A stretch of 64,000 bases of DNA, taken from the NCBI RefSeq assembly GCF_000002995.4, contig NW_025062478.1, positions 10,536,001 through 10,600,000 on the forward strand, read 5' to 3'. The position numbers and the translations under genes were made by a program. The notes beneath the pieces were generated by a model, which worked only from the letters and a program-made list of their open reading frames with translations, had not been told where the DNA came from and ran no database searches. Below are positions 1 to 14,076 of this stretch, piece by piece; position 1 is the first letter of the stretch; the number at the start of each line of letters is the position of its first letter. The stretch is from Brugia malayi. Its lineage: Eukaryota > Nematoda > Chromadorea > Rhabditida > Onchocercidae.

Positions 1-109
1 CTTGATCTTTACGATATAAGTATTTTCTTTAGTGAAGTATACTTAGCAACTAAAATAAAACTTTGTTCCTGACCAGTATTTTTGACTTTTTCTCTTATAA
101 AATCTTCAG

Positions 110-3100
110 GGTATTGAAACTTATGGAATTGTCGGATTCCCGACTTTCAGCTGGAATGCCTGGGAACTTTAAGCTTGAAGTAGCTTATCTCTATATGTTA
201 GATCAGTTTCGAAAAATTTATGTTAGTGATCAAATCCAGAAAATTAGCAAAGTATATGACCAGCTTGAGAAGAATCTTGGCTTGCAAGATGAAACAGCTA
301 TAATTACTATATACGCTCGTAAAATGTAAGTTTTTTTCTATATCTGAATAGTTTGAGTAACGTAATTTGAGTGGGACTCTTCACTTTGGTTTTCATTATA
401 TTCATGTAAGTCGTATTGTGATTTTGCATACGGGAATGGGTAATTTGCAGTTCTTAGTTAATTTTTTGTAAATCTTTGTCGACATTGGTGCAGTTTCATT
501 TTCGACATGATCCTGTGCTGTCCCTTCTCTCCGTTCTATGAAGGGAACTCATTCAAACCACTTGGTTCAATTCCCAGTTAGGTTTTCCATGGTTTAAAGG
601 TTCGATACTTTATTTCATTTCAGCATATTTATTGGCATTTTATTTCATTTAAATATATTAAATATTAAACAACAACTATCAATGATGAATGAGTAATGAA
701 ATAATGTTTCAGTATCACGAATCTGAAATATTGGGGAGCAGAGGAGAAGCTGGTAGAGGACAGTTTAGTGCTTCTTAACGAACTTTCACTAGGTTTTTCA
801 GCTGGTCGTCGTTTGATGCGATTACCTGACATACAATTACTATTAAATAATCATTCGGTATGTGTTATGTTTTTTTTTTTTTTTTTTTTTTGATTATTTT
901 GATAACATCGAATAAAAGATATCAAAAGGTAGGTTTTCTATATATAAATCTTGGTCAGATCTGTTAGTTGGGTGAAATGTGAATAAATGAAATGATATAT
1001 CAGTATTTCGTATACAAACTATTAAGATTTAATGTTGGTGACAGAATATAAAAAGCAGCTTTAAATTTACAATCATCATTTTTAAGCAGTCCAAATGTTT
1101 AAGGATTAACACCAGTAAATCCATTCTAAATACAATTTCTATATTTGATTTTTGAACTGATAAGTGATTTTGATTTGTCATGTAAGTTTTGGTCGGGAAT
1201 TTTTTTTTTATTTCTCAGCTTCTAATCGTTTTAATTTTCAGTGTGAGCATTTCTCGTTTTTGTCTTCGGAAGCTGATTTGATGACAATGCGATCACGAAC
1301 AACATTTTATGCTTCGTTGATGCGGTTGTTATGTTTGGATTTAAATGACAATGATGCGACTTTCTATTCGTTCATGCAACCTTTGACAGGTTTCTTTCTG
1401 CTGTTTTTACTTCATTATAAAAAAGCATGATTTTTGGAATCAACTTTTATTCTGTGAGATTATTAATAGCTGGAATTAGTGGTATGTATTTTAGGACAAG
1501 CACAGAAAGTCTCAAGGTGTGAAAATTTTGAGCAGAATTTAAGTATTATAACTTAATATCTAATATGCATACAAGAGTAATAAAATCATTTCAAAGTGAA
1601 CAAGTTTTTCACCAATATTTTTTGTTGAAGCGCTTTAATGTGCACTATTTGTTATTCCAACATGATTCACAGGTTACTTACGTTGTAGAAAATTGAATAA
1701 GGACGAAACAGTTTGAAAGATTTCAATTAACATCTTGATATTTTCTTGTATATTCGAGAATAGCTAAGCGCGAGTCACGGATATTAGTTTATTGTTATGC
1801 CGTACAGACAAACCTTATTGTGGATATTATTTAATCTCAAATGAAATTTTAGATGCTGTGCGAGAGATTTATGATGTTTTTGCGATGAGTGCACCAACCG
1901 TTGATCAGGAACGTGTTAAGGTTTGTACTAAATTTATATCAAATTTCTTACCAATAAGAAGTAAAGCCTTTGCTTTAATTTTGCTCCATTTATTTACTTG
2001 TTCAAATCTTCTGGAAATCAGAGTAAAATTGATTAATTTTGTATCGTAAGAATTGTTCCTAAAACATTCTCCCATCTCTGTGGTGTTTTGAAATGTAATT
2101 AAATATATTTGTTCATTGTGATTTTCTCGGGATATTTTGTAGCGTGCTGTTGTTGGTCTTTGTCGGGATCTTCGAGGAATCTCGACAGCATGTCATACGA
2201 AATATGTTTTTTCAATGTTATTTGACTGGATGTAAGTTTCAAAATATGATTTTTAATTTCTGAGTGAGTGATAGATAAAGTATAGCAGAAATAGACAGCT
2301 TATTAGTTACAGCGAAATGTTTTAAGCAGTTGCGCAGATGTTTGAATTGATCGTATAAAATGTTGCGAGATTTATGCAAGCAGAATTACTTGCTTTAGTG
2401 TTTAGTCTGAAACACGGTACCTAGTAATCCTTTAAATTAAGAGAAAAGATTTGAATCATATATGTTATCGATCGACTTATGAATCTCTTTCTTCCTTAAG
2501 TGACGCTGTTTTGATTATCGTTGCGCCACTGTACATAACTGTACATATTTTTTGATCTTCTAATATCTTTTTCTTTTTTCTTCCTTATGTATGCACCGCA
2601 ACTTATGAAAAGTTAAAGTAAGGTTTAATATTAATATTATCGACAAGCAAATCGTCGTTTTTATGGTGCATACTTTCGAATTTTTCGTCACCTATTGCTA
2701 TTTATTTCAGAACTTTTAAATGTTAACTTAGCTATTATAAACAAATAAAAATATATTGGGATCATATTTGGACAATTTCAAAAGTAAGAAAAATTAGCTA
2801 CGATTAAGCTTGAATGGTGTGATATAAAGTATCTACATACATGCTACAAATGCACAAAGGTTTGAGTATCGTACAGATAGAACAGACCCGAAAGAAGTTC
2901 ATTTTTTAATTTAAAGTTAAACGTTCTTTGATTGGCTTCCTATTTTACACCATTGACCTCTCTTAGTTTTTAAACGAGTTGGAAATATGATATACAGAGA
3001 TTTGGTTGTTTTAGGTACCCAAATGTATTTTCAATTTTGGTTCGATCGGTAGATGTTTGGGCTGATTGTACGGAAGTCGTTAGTCCAATAATGAAATTGT

Positions 3101-5625
3101 TGGTAGAATTATGTCAAAATCGTCAACAGCGATTGCAGTTTGAGATGTCTTCTTGTAGTGCTGTATTGCTGTTTCGGGAAGTATCAAAAATTATCTGTAC
3201 CTACGGTTAGTAAATGTTTTGCTGTGCACAGAGTTTTCATTAAAATTTTCAGTGCAAACCCAAAATTATTTCTCTTAGATATGGAAGAATACTGCACGGG
3301 TTTTTTTTAATGATTTTTTGCGATATTTTTAAAATAAGTGCTCACAATATAATTCCATCTACCATAATCTTTTTAGGTACTAGAATGTTAGCACTGCCTA
3401 AAGTAGTTCCTGAAAATGCCTATAAGCAAAGATATAAAAATATTGGTACTGTTTTTGCTATACTGAAAATGGCTTTAAGTGGTTCGTATATTCCATTTGG
3501 TGTATTTCGATTATATGGTGATACATGCCTCCAAGATGCCTTAGCAATGTTTGTAAAACTTCTCATGTATATACCAGAAGAGGAATTTTACGTAAGTTTT
3601 ATAGAAAATACTAAATTCAACTTTAGTCTATGCATCCAATGTTTGGCTATAAATGTTGTTTATCGACTCTGAAAGATGCCTAATACTAAATCATTTCGTT
3701 TTGATTTAATTGGAAATTTTTTAAAAGTAGTTCAGTGATTGCGACTTTTAAATTGAACAAATATTCAAGAAGTTTACTATCATTAAAAGTACTTTTCAAA
3801 ATTATTTATGAAACATGAGCTTTTACGTTTAATTCTTTTTATTACCCCTTTTGTTCTCAAGCGAATTTTCCCTCGTAATCATTGCTCTTATTTTTCCAGT
3901 CTTATTCGAAAATAATCCAGAATTTCCATGCGTTATTGGAATCTATTGCACAGGATAATATGTGCTTTTTATCGAATATTAAACCAGAAGTATTCACGGT
4001 TCTAATGCGGTATATCGAGCAGGCAACTGTTTCATTAGATGCTGTTGTTGTAAGTTTTTTCCTTTTTGCGAGAAATTATTTATTATTTATTTTCGTATTA
4101 CTTTGTTTCAGTCAAAAATTTGTCTGGGATTTTCTAATCAGTTTTTTTTTTTTTTTTTTTTTTTGAATTTTTGCAAAAATTTGGTCTAGAAATGAACTGA
4201 AACACAAACAGAAGAACCCAGAATTAAGCAGACAGATCTGTTTCCTATGATTGATTTGGTTTTGAATCGTTTTTAGGTTATTTGATTTGTTTCGTTTTAA
4301 ATTCTTTACTTCAGGTGACTGCGTCTTGCTCAACCCTGGATTTAATATTGAATTATCTTTATCGTCGTTTAACACGCGCAGCTCCACCTAGAGCTCATGT
4401 TGGCGCTGAGACAGAAGGAGAAAATTGTATACGTGCTCTTGAGGCTCAACCATCTTTACTACCTCAGGTTAATTGGCCTTATTTTATTAAAGTGCTGAAA
4501 TTTGCTGAATATTTGCCATTTTCATGCCATTTCTTACAAATACTGCACTTAATCTTATTAAGTGATCTTACGATCAATTTTATCATAAACTGTTATAAAC
4601 TTGCGTATTTAAGATGTTATCCACGATATTGAATGCCTCGTTGTTCGAGGATGTCAAATGTCAGTGGTCACTGTCACGGCCATTACTTGGTTTGATTTTA
4701 TTGCAAGAAGAGTGCTTCCAGCAATGGAAAATGGAATTATTGGCGAATCAACCGCAGGATAAACGTGCCGCATTTGAAGAGGTTGAATTTTTTTTCTCGC
4801 AATATTTCTTGATATCATCCGGAAACATAGCAATTTTACATGGATCGTGGGTTGGATTCATTGTAAAATGAATGAGATACTTAGCGTATATGTAGTAGAC
4901 ACATCTAATTATGGTTTAGCGAAATAATGAGATAACATCCAACAACATTTTACCAAGAATACATTTTATGTATACAAATTGTGACTATTTGATTGTCTTT
5001 GTTGTCATTTCAAACTATCACCTTAACATGCTGATGACGGTGTTGTTATGACGTCGATGCTTCTTAAACGTAAGTATTTTTGTGTCTGTCTTCTATTTTG
5101 GGAAACCGAAATTTACTGATTTCATTTTTTAAGGCCTTCACATCTCTAATGGACGGTGTTGAAAGAAATGTTAGCACTCGAAACAAGGATACTTTCACAC
5201 AAAATATGAATATGTTTCGAAAGACGGTAAGTATCTAGATGTACCTAATGCAATACCTAACAAAGTCACCAATTTAGGTTTTGTTCGGCTGAATCTTTTA
5301 ATGAATTGAGATAGTTGGCTGAGTGAGATTCTGTCAAAGAATTTTTGCTCACTCATTTTTTTCATTTTAGGTATTTCTAACTTTTAGATCTGCAGATATG
5401 AATATGATTTGGTTTTTTTCTTTTAAATCACTTTGCACTATAGTCATTTCGATTTACCTTTTGGTTTACTTAATTTTTTTCTAATTTTTTTCTTTCACAT
5501 TAAATCAAAGAGGATGTGTATTTGTATCATATAAAACCATTTTTTAAATTCAGATCCAGGAAATAATCAAAGGTGACGTTATGTCAGCAGTACAACCAGT
5601 CCCAGTTGCTGATATGATGTCGTAG
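110..5625 (+). CDS. XPO7: Exportin-7 (RanBP16) homologue, C-terminal part, 5' end outside window
   Basis: Importin-beta-family nuclear transport receptor; the family exports cargo with RanGTP. Twelve exons fit with consistent phase: 110-325, 713-857, 1242-1389, 1853-1920, 2143-2231, 3015-3205, 3377-3591, 3900-4049, 4315-4467, 4614-4781, 5134-5226 and 5554-5625 (TAG stop). They give about 568 residues, roughly the C-terminal half of a protein of about 1,087 residues in human. Diagnostic stretches include ITNLKYWG, MRSRTTFYASL, GLCRDLRGI, QRLQFEMSS, MALSGSYIPFGVFRLYGD, WSLSRPLLGLILL, DTFTQNMNMFRK and the terminal DMMS, all shared with vertebrate exportin-7. The first visible base completes a codon started upstream, so the acceptor at 108-109 is an internal splice site. 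ORF segments running past each donor are intron read-through. Identity rests on remembered family sequence; confidence is high. Confidence 0.95.
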
Positions 5626-8291
5626 TAATTTCGATCATTCCTTTCTATCACTGCTGATAAGTGAGAATTGTTGCTAAACTTATTTGTGGTTATGGAGATG
5701 TTGATGTTGCTCCAATGATGCGTTTATATGTGCTGTTTCAGTGGATATCTTTCATGATGTTTATGCTTCTCGTATATCTCATATCAAATGATTATGCTGT
5801 TGGGTGATTATTGTTTCTATTTGTAGACATGTAGACATAATTCTATAGTAAATTCAATGGAAATTGTAAAAATAAGTTTCTGAATTAATTTTGAATGCCT
5901 TACTATTATTTCTGTCACCAGATGGTCTTTTAGGCATATCAGTATTTTAAAGGGTACTCATATATTGCAAGTTATTTTTCCAACAAATTTATTAAATTCT
6001 TCTGTTTTGTCAAATTAAAATTCTTTCAATGAATTGGGATTTTTTTTTTTTTTTTTTCTTGAATAATGTTTATAATTTAGTTCCAGTATTGGGGGCTGTC
6101 CAGAAAATACATTCTGATTCCTCGCTTTCATGGCTGAATACCATATATCGGACTTTTTTTTTGTAAACGAAAGAAAGTGTGTTTAGTGTTTGCTTTGTAC
6201 GGGTTATTTTAGAATGTGCATTTTGGATTCATATATTTTTATCCTGTTTATCTCTTTGTAGTTGTCCACAACACTGATTACATTTTAGACTTTTTCGTTA
6301 ACTTATCCTTGATGTAGAAGTATGATGTCCAAAAAATTGACTTATTAATTGCCTTTATTGAGGAAAAAGTGACATGCATACTATTTTAAAATGCATATTT
6401 ACATCGCAGAACTTATTCGTTTTGCTGTTAAACAATAATATATTACACCAGGAACATTGGAAAAAAATTTGCTTGAAATCTGTCAATGTTTAATTGTAGT
6501 AGTATTTCATTTCCTGTAAAATTTTCTTAATTTTGTACAAATTCATCATCTGCAACAGTTTCCATTTTCTCTTATCGGTGGTAAATTGATTGTGCTAACA
6601 AATGATTAATCTTAGGCATGAATTTCCATTATCGAAGCCTAAAGCTAGACAGAAATGTTGAAGCTAAAATATATGTTAATATTTTTGTGTGTGTTTAGGT
6701 TCCGCTTTGCTTTTTGTTCATTTCTATTTTCTTTAAAGAACCGCTTTGGGCGGTAAACTGTTAGCTTTATCATCATTCATTCAATTATGTTCATCTCTGT
6801 TTATCCTATATGTAAGTGCTCAAAGTTTTGCTGAAAATTTCTGAAGATTCACGATGGTTGTGATGGTGGCACAATGCGCTTGCATCAATATTAGATCTAC
6901 GCCTTTTCTACGAAATCTTTTGCCACCATACAGTGAATGAGGAGAAACATGTTAATACAACTGGATGCATAGCTGCTTGCGGTAAAAATGCGTTGCACTA
7001 AATGCTTCAAGGATGCAAAAAGCGATGAAGAGCACTTTCTGGCGCAAAATGTAAGCATTTATAATTTTGTAAATCTGAAACTATGAGTGGTAACATAAGC
7101 TATAAATCCACAGAAAAAAAAAAAGTCTTCCGGATGTTCATAGGTCTGATGCATTTATTAGCCGTATATGCTCTCAGTGGGCCAGTGATGGATGCATTAA
7201 TGTCAGTTTTTAAATTTGATAATTTCAAGCGCTGCATATTCAATCAATTTGAATGTTTCTTTTTGTTTCCCTTCCATTCCTTATTGCTTATGTATCGTTT
7301 TCCTTGTACAATTGGCTTCCTGTACAATTTACTTTATTTTTTAATTTCACTGATTTTGTTCCTTCCGTTATTTCACCGATGTTTGTTTATCTGTAGCATT
7401 AAAAAATTCAAATATACACCGTTCGTGCTGTTTAACTTTTTTTTTGGAGCATCCAAAAATGTGACTGACTTCTTTATTAACAATTGAATTCCATTTCGAG
7501 AGTAGTGATTTGCGTGATTTTGAAGTATTGAGAAGGTAGTAGTGTTTTCACTTCATGTACTATTGCTTAAGAGAAGTGAACTATCACTGTTTACTAGCAA
7601 AGGATAAAAGAAATATGCTGGGTTATTCAATGGATGGTATTCTGTTTGCAATAATTTGGTTTGATGAAGTAATTATTATTAAATTTTAAAACTACGGATA
7701 GACTGGATTTTGAAAAATGAGTTTTGCTATGACTTATTCACTCTTAAAATTGTTTCCAAAATATAAAGCCTGATAACTTTGGTAATTGTTGTTCGTTGCT
7801 AAACATTCACGTCATTCACGTACGACTTATATTTGACTTATTAGAAGTCGCATTATGATTGCTAAGAAGAGTTATGAAATATTCACAAAGCAAGCAGAAA
7901 AGCAATTAAAGCATATTTATACTATTCTAATCACTTCTATCTCATCTACTGATTATTTCGGTCAGTTAAGGAATCAGTGATGCCGATGCTCTCATATATG
8001 CAGCATACATTTTAATAACATTTATTGTCATTTTAATTGAATTTTTCATAGGAAAACTTTAACAAAACAACTATCATGTCTGTCCAATGATCTGTCATAA
8101 GAATAAATGCATATAACGAATTTCTTTCCCTCCTAACTCCTCCGATTATAAACAGAGACTTTGACGATTCCCTGATGTTTCTCTCCGATTGCATACTGCA
8201 AGTGCATGTCACCTATCCTTCCTGCACTTTACTCCACAATTAATGGAACGCATTTAATGCTTTAATGTAGAATCTCATATTCTTCGCATAT

Positions 8292-8301
8292 ATGTGTGTA
8301 T

Positions 8302-8353
<52 letters not shown>

Positions 8354-8412
8354 ATGTATGTATGTATGTATGTATGTATGTATGTATGTATGTATGTATG
8401 TATGTATGTATG
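8292..8412. repeat. Compound microsatellite (TG)n then (TATG)n
   Basis: Alternating TG units are followed by about 18 TATG units without interruption. Reverse-strand ORFs rich in Ile-His-Thr-Tyr are translations of this repeat, not genes. Confidence 0.97.
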
Positions 8413-8801
8413 CCTTTAACAATAACAAATAACAACGTTAAATAAAATGCAGGAGACACTGAAAGTGCTGTTATTGCATTGTGAGAAGTGTTTGGGTTGC
8501 TTCATCGATTCCTCAAATTTTTTTAGAAATGTTATTTAGAGGCACCTTCACATCGATTTTCTCGTATTCCGTCACATTCCCCGTATGAGACACTCTCATA
8601 TAATCGTTGCGTACACGTTTTTAAAGCGTAACACACGCATACATCCCGTCACATTCACGTCATTGAAATGTAACATACCATATATTGTTATGTTTACATC
8701 ATGTAATGCAGAACATTGGTCTATCCTTTTATCTTAGTTTCTGTAATATGAAATATAGTTCACAGTATCAAGTATTTCAGAATAAATAAAATTAAATATA
8801 T

Positions 8802-8847
8802 GTATATATATATATATATATTTATTTATTTATTTATTTATTTATTA
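8802..8847. repeat. Compound microsatellite (TA)n then (TTTA)n
   Basis: About nine TA units run into seven or so TTTA units in intergenic DNA between exportin-7 and the first MOLO1-family gene. Confidence 0.95.
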
Positions 8848-10541
8848 AATTAATAAAAAACAAAAACATTGCTATATTATTACAATTTTTTCATTCCTCT
8901 TGTTTGTCAGTTAAATTCGGTTTTTTTTTTTTTTTTTTTTTCTCTTCTTTTTCTCATTTTAGAAACAATCAATAATTGGTTAAAAAGTTTGTTTACTAAA
9001 ATTGAAAATTTTTGTTTTCATTCTTTTATTTGAAATTGAAATTTTTTGCTTTTTTAAACAGTTTTTATAATTGATCTGGTCTTTTTGAGGTGTCCATTTT
9101 GTATGACCGGATCCGGAACAGTGCACTGTAGCTATAATCATTAGAGAAAGAAAAAGGAAGATGGATGAATGGGTAGAAAAGTTAATATTTAGCGAACTTG
9201 CAATATTGACCTATAAAAGATGCAAATGTACTTATTCGGTTTATTCGACATTAATTAAGATATTTCAATTTATTTATTTATTTAACATGCTTGCTCATTT
9301 AATTAATTGCTTATTTCATATTTGTCACTTCAATATTATTATTATTATTAATTAGTTTATTTATTTACTATCATTATTTGTTAATTGCTATTATCGTTAA
9401 TTAATTAGTATTACCATTATTAATTGTCCTTATCATCATTGTTATTGCTATTATTATTGCTGTTGTTATTATCATCAAAATATTATTAATTTATAGAAAT
9501 AAGTTCGAACGATAATATTTCTTTAATTTATTAATCATACATATTGGTGATAAAATTAATTTCAATTCATTTTTTCATTACAGTTAAAAGAATTATGAGT
9601 TTATGATAATTAATTTCATTCCAATTATTGCTAAAGTTGCTAGGCAACAACATAAAAGTTGACAAGAATATGTGATATGTCCCATTTTCCAAAACAACAG
9701 GTATTATTTAATGTCACTGTTATCATTATAAATTATTTTTTTTACAATATTTACTTAGTATTATTTAACTATTGATTATTACTATTTATTATTGTATTAT
9801 ACTATTATTATTACTATTTATTATATAAATTTTTTCCTGATTTCTTCATTTTGTTAGCTTTTTCCTTCTGCACTTTTATTATTATCTTAATGAAGATGAA
9901 AAATTTTAATTCGAAACATTTATGCTACTGTAAACTTTTTCCAGTAATTTTCTAGAATGAACTCTGGGAGGAAATTTGAAGTAATTCTTTTAAATATATT
10001 TTTAAAAGTTATTAAAGCTGCTGAAGAAAAATAGACAGAACTTTGATTTAGAGTAAAAGGGTAATAGAAGTTCTAATTTCTTCAATATTATTTAAGATTC
10101 GGATTAATGTTTAATTAATTTCAGTTTGCTTTGACGTTTATTATTTCTTTTTAATAATATATCTCTTTTGTTCCCTATTTTACAATATTCTACTTTGAAC
10201 TTTTTGAATAATTTTGAATAAAAAAATAATTTTACAATGTTTGTTGACAATGCGAGACTACTGATAATGTAAAAGTTTATCGATTTATTATCATATGCTT
10301 GTATACATGTAGTATACTTCAATATAATTTATTAATGTTTTTAACCTTTGACCTGTTATAAATACTTACTGCTTGTCTATTATCTCTCCTGTCAGTTACA
10401 GTTACAAATGAATAACTACCAATTTAATACATAATATTATTGAAATTTAGACATTATGTTTTTTTTAAATAGTTTGATTTATTGGTTATTTAATCTTTTA
10501 AATGTAAAATGTTTTCTTTCCGGATTATTTTTATAGTAATA

Positions 10542-10551
10542 TTTTTTTCAG
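10542..10551 (+). promoter_or_regulatory. Probable spliced-leader trans-splice acceptor
   Basis: The T-run ending TTTTTTTCAG stops two bases before the ATG at 10554, with no upstream coding exon in frame. In nematodes this geometry is typical of SL1 trans-splicing. It also decides the start: the ATG at 10554 opens directly into a signal peptide, while the upstream ATG at 10509 would lie before the acceptor. This is inference from spacing and consensus. Confidence 0.6.
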
Positions 10552-10553
10552 GA

Positions 10554-12790
10554 ATGGGTTCATCATCAATTGGTTCATTACGGTTTATTTCACTATTCCT
10601 ATTCCTTTCCGGTTGTTTCTCTCTGGAATGGGATGTATCAAATTTTCCGAATCCAACAGCTGGTGATTATAAACGATGTAATATGCGAACAACATCAAAT
10701 ATATGTGATCCAGATGAAATATTAACTGAATCACAGCGTTATCGATTAAATCATGAATTACATCAGTTGGAATCACGTACCCGACAGGTTTATTTCTTTT
10801 TTTTTTATAATCATCAATTTGGTTCGATAAATGAAAATAAATTCTAATATAAAGAAATTTCATAATTTTAACTATTATTCCATTTCATTCCTTTCATTAA
10901 TGAAAATTTAAATTGATCAATGGAAATAAATTCCAATAGTTTAATTTTTTATTTCAATTTATATTTATATAAATTCCAATGTTCATTTATAGGATCATGC
11001 TCCTGACTTTTGTCAGAAAAAGGGAATTACAGCAGCAATGGCTATTGTTAAACATATTAAAGGAAATTCTGATGAGGTTAGTTAAGTTAATTCTCGATTT
11101 TGTATTAAGATTGTTGTCAACAGTGGTATTAGTATTAGTAATAGTAATAGAAAAGTTTATTTTCTGAATATCTAAAGATGATACTATTCTTTCCGAAATG
11201 TATTTCAGAGTTTTGTCCCTTATTGCTTCATTTTTTCTTTTTACTTTGTATCTCACAGTTTGACGAAGAATGACTCTTCTTCTGATATTTTCTTACTTTG
11301 AACTTATTTAAGGCATTTGATTTTATTTTTATTCATAACATTAAGATGAAAAAATAGAATTCATTATTGAAAAGAAGTGATTTTACATTAATTTACCATG
11401 AAATGAACGAATTTTGAAGGCTATCAAAGAAATGGCAAATCAAATTCTTCGAAAATGGACATTAGATGGTCAGTGTCATAAATCAGTCGTTTTTATGGTT
11501 GCAATCGATGATCGTCGATTTTGGGTAGCGCGTGATTCACGGGTTCCCGTGTATGCACAAGAATTTACTCAAATATTCAATTCTCAGGTAATTTATAAAT
11601 TTTGCATTTTTCTTCCATGATATCTCTCTCACCTATGTTTGGCTTAAAAACGAATCGAGTATAGTTATTGAAACTCGTTGTGTTCTAAAAGTTAGCATGA
11701 TGTTTCAGTCGTGAGGAATCCGAATTATTACTTTTCAATAGATCAGACTTTAAGATGATAAATAATAAAAGTTCCCTGATTACATTTTGAATTTTTATAG
11801 AAGATTTAAAATCATCGTTACCAAAGTTTACATATGGCAAAATTAAAAATCAAGCTGTAATCAATTTTATCGTTACTACGAGAATATAATGTGAGGATTG
11901 GAGTTGTATTTTTCTTTCTTTCTTAAAAAAAAAATAAAAATCGGTCGTATTTTTGGTAGTGTATCAAGTATTATAATAAAATAGATAGAGAAATTAATTA
12001 TTGATTAATTTCTCTCTCATTATACCTAAGAAATTATTGAATTAGTCGATCGGTCTGATCAATCACTTAATTGTATCTTTTGATAAGGAGTAATAGAAGC
12101 ATGATGTTATAGAAGCAACTTTTCCAACAAGGAGAGTATCCGCAAGCATTGGGCAATATCATACAACAAACATGGGAAAAAGCTATATCAAAACAAGGAA
12201 GAGCCGAAGTACCAAGTGGTGACAAAGGTGCTGTCGATGATAGAGGTGGTTTTGGTCCAGTTGTTCCTCCATCACCGCATGATATAATCCCTCGACCAGA
12301 TGGTGGCAAAAAGCGAGGAAGTCTTCTGCCTCATATACCACTTTGGTTTTGGATTATACTTGTTCTCATTATTTTGCCTATCCTTTGTTGTTGTTGTTGT
12401 TTGTGCTACTGCTGTTGTTGTCGAAAGGGTGGTGGTAGCAGCAATAGCCCACGAAGACAAGGGCCTTCCGATATTGAGAGTGGTGGTAGGGGACCGATGG
12501 GTGAGGGTACTGGTAGGTCCTCAGGTGGAAGAGGTGGAGCTTTCAACAATTTCCTGGGAGGTCTCGGAGGCGTCGGTTTGGGTCATTTAGCCGGTCAACT
12601 TTTAAGTGGTGGTAGTAAACGTCGTGATATTCCTGCCTCTCCAGGTTATCAGGGTGGTGGTGCTTATCCTGCAGCACCATTCCAACCTGGTGGAGGTAAC
12701 GCAGGTAGTGATCGTAATGCCGGTGCAGGTGGTAAAGGACTTTATCCAACAGTTGCTGTGAATGACCAGGGTGGTGGAGGTGGTTGGTAA
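10554..12790 (+). CDS. MOLO1-family single-pass membrane protein with poly-Cys and Gly-rich tail
   Basis: Four exons, 10554-10787, 10993-11076, 11420-11587 and 12113-12790 (TAA), join in phase 0 to give 387 residues. A signal peptide covers about residues 1-24. A MOLO1/TPM-phosphatase-fold ectodomain follows to about residue 190, with motifs WDVSNFPNP, ICDPDEILT, DRRFWVARDS, VPVYAQEF and QALGNIIQQTWEKA. A membrane span lies at about 234-253 and is followed at once by a cysteine block, C254-258, C260 and C262-265. The remaining tail is Gly/Ser/Pro-rich. In C. elegans, MOLO-1 is an auxiliary subunit of levamisole-sensitive acetylcholine receptors; whether this family member does the same job is inference. 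The juxtamembrane cysteines look suited to palmitoylation, which is also inference. A second family member lies at 44033-45897. Confidence 0.9.
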
Positions 12791-14045
12791 ATCATTTAGC
12801 GAATACCAGTAAGTATTTCATTACCTGTTAATTCCTATATGTGCAAATTACATTGGATTCCCCTTTTCCGGAATGTAAACAATTCATATGATTTATTCCT
12901 GAATATCATATACGTAAATTTTTGGTGCTTTTTTTTTAGTCGCAGATAAATTAGGGTTGCAGCGAATTACCACAAAAGAAGAATTATCGGAATGGTTTAT
13001 TTTTCCTTTTCTTTAGTAGTAGCTCAATTCAAAAAATTAATGAAAGTGACAGATTAAACAAAGAGATTTGTTAATTCTTTTTTAGATTGACATTGTTCCG
13101 ACTTTCAATGTGAAATGTTTTGTATTATCGGTGAATTATAAACAGTTATTGATGAATAATTTTAATTCAAATGAGGTTATATTAATTAAGGTTAGATTAA
13201 CAAGAAATATTAGCTTTATTTTTTTTAAAAAAAAAGACAAACAAAAGAAAACTAATCATTAACCAAGCATCTATTTTTAATAATACATGGATTCTTAAAT
13301 TCTATTAAATTATCTACCAATCTTTTTTTTTTTAATATAATTAAAAAATTAAGACATTACTTTTAAAATGCTTCCATCTTTCTTTTTGCACAAAGATATG
13401 TATATTATGGATCTTTACTCTTATATTCATTTATTTGTATTTTTATGTTGTCTTGAGATAGTTTATTACTTTTATTCAATTTTTAATTTTCAAACATTGA
13501 CATATGTCTTTATGGTATGCATTTACTAATCAATTTTCACAAATCTTAAATTAAACTTAAGAAAACTAAAATTGAATTTGCCATAAAATTACTTTTCGCT
13601 TCATTTGCATATTTCTTTGTATATATATAATAGAGTTGAAAGAATAATTGATCATGTTGTTACATATGAAAATATATTTTTAGCATAATGAAAAGATTAT
13701 CCATGTTAATAATTATATATATTTATTTGTTATAAACGAAATAACACTTTTGTTTTGTTATTAAAATCTTTCATTAAAAAAAAATGAATCATATGACATT
13801 TCCTTCATCTTATTCGCAAGATATTTCTCAAAAGAATGTTATGAACTGAAGGGAAACAGCTAATGATGTGGTTTATCAGATAATTTAAAAAACAATGATA
13901 ACAGTTTGATCATTTTGATATACCTCTTACAATAAAATGCTTTATAGCTTTTTGTGCATCGTATTGCTGCTATGTGAATAAACAATTGATAATGTCTTTG
14001 GAATAAGTAATTTAATTAATTGTCAAGATTTGTGAAAGCTATTAA

Positions 14046-14076
<31 letters not shown>

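Larger units (their letters stand above)
5626..10553. other. Exportin-7 3' flank and intergenic region
   Basis: About 4.9 kb with no supportable gene. It holds the exportin-7 3' UTR, homopolymer T runs (for example 6042-6057 and 8921-8941), a TG/TATG microsatellite, a TA/TTTA microsatellite and an ATT-rich stretch near 9330-9480. A 134-codon ORF at 7083-7487 is very hydrophobic and T-driven and was not accepted. A less repetitive island at about 6850-7050 is discussed as a finding. Confidence 0.6.

Noticed and set aside
558..590. B-box-like GGTTCAATTCCC in exportin-7 intron
   Set aside because: No A box at the proper distance upstream and no cloverleaf can be drawn.
7083..7487. 134-codon ORF on + with many hydrophobic residues
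   Set aside because: Phe/Leu/Ile content follows the T-rich base composition; no signal of a family, no splice or start context.
8240..8459. Minus-strand ORFs rich in Ile-His-Thr-Tyr
   Set aside because: Direct translation of the TG/TATG microsatellite.
12067..12749. Antisense and alternate-frame ORFs over the last exon of the first MOLO1-family gene
   Set aside because: Shadows of a GC-richer real exon; no splice support.
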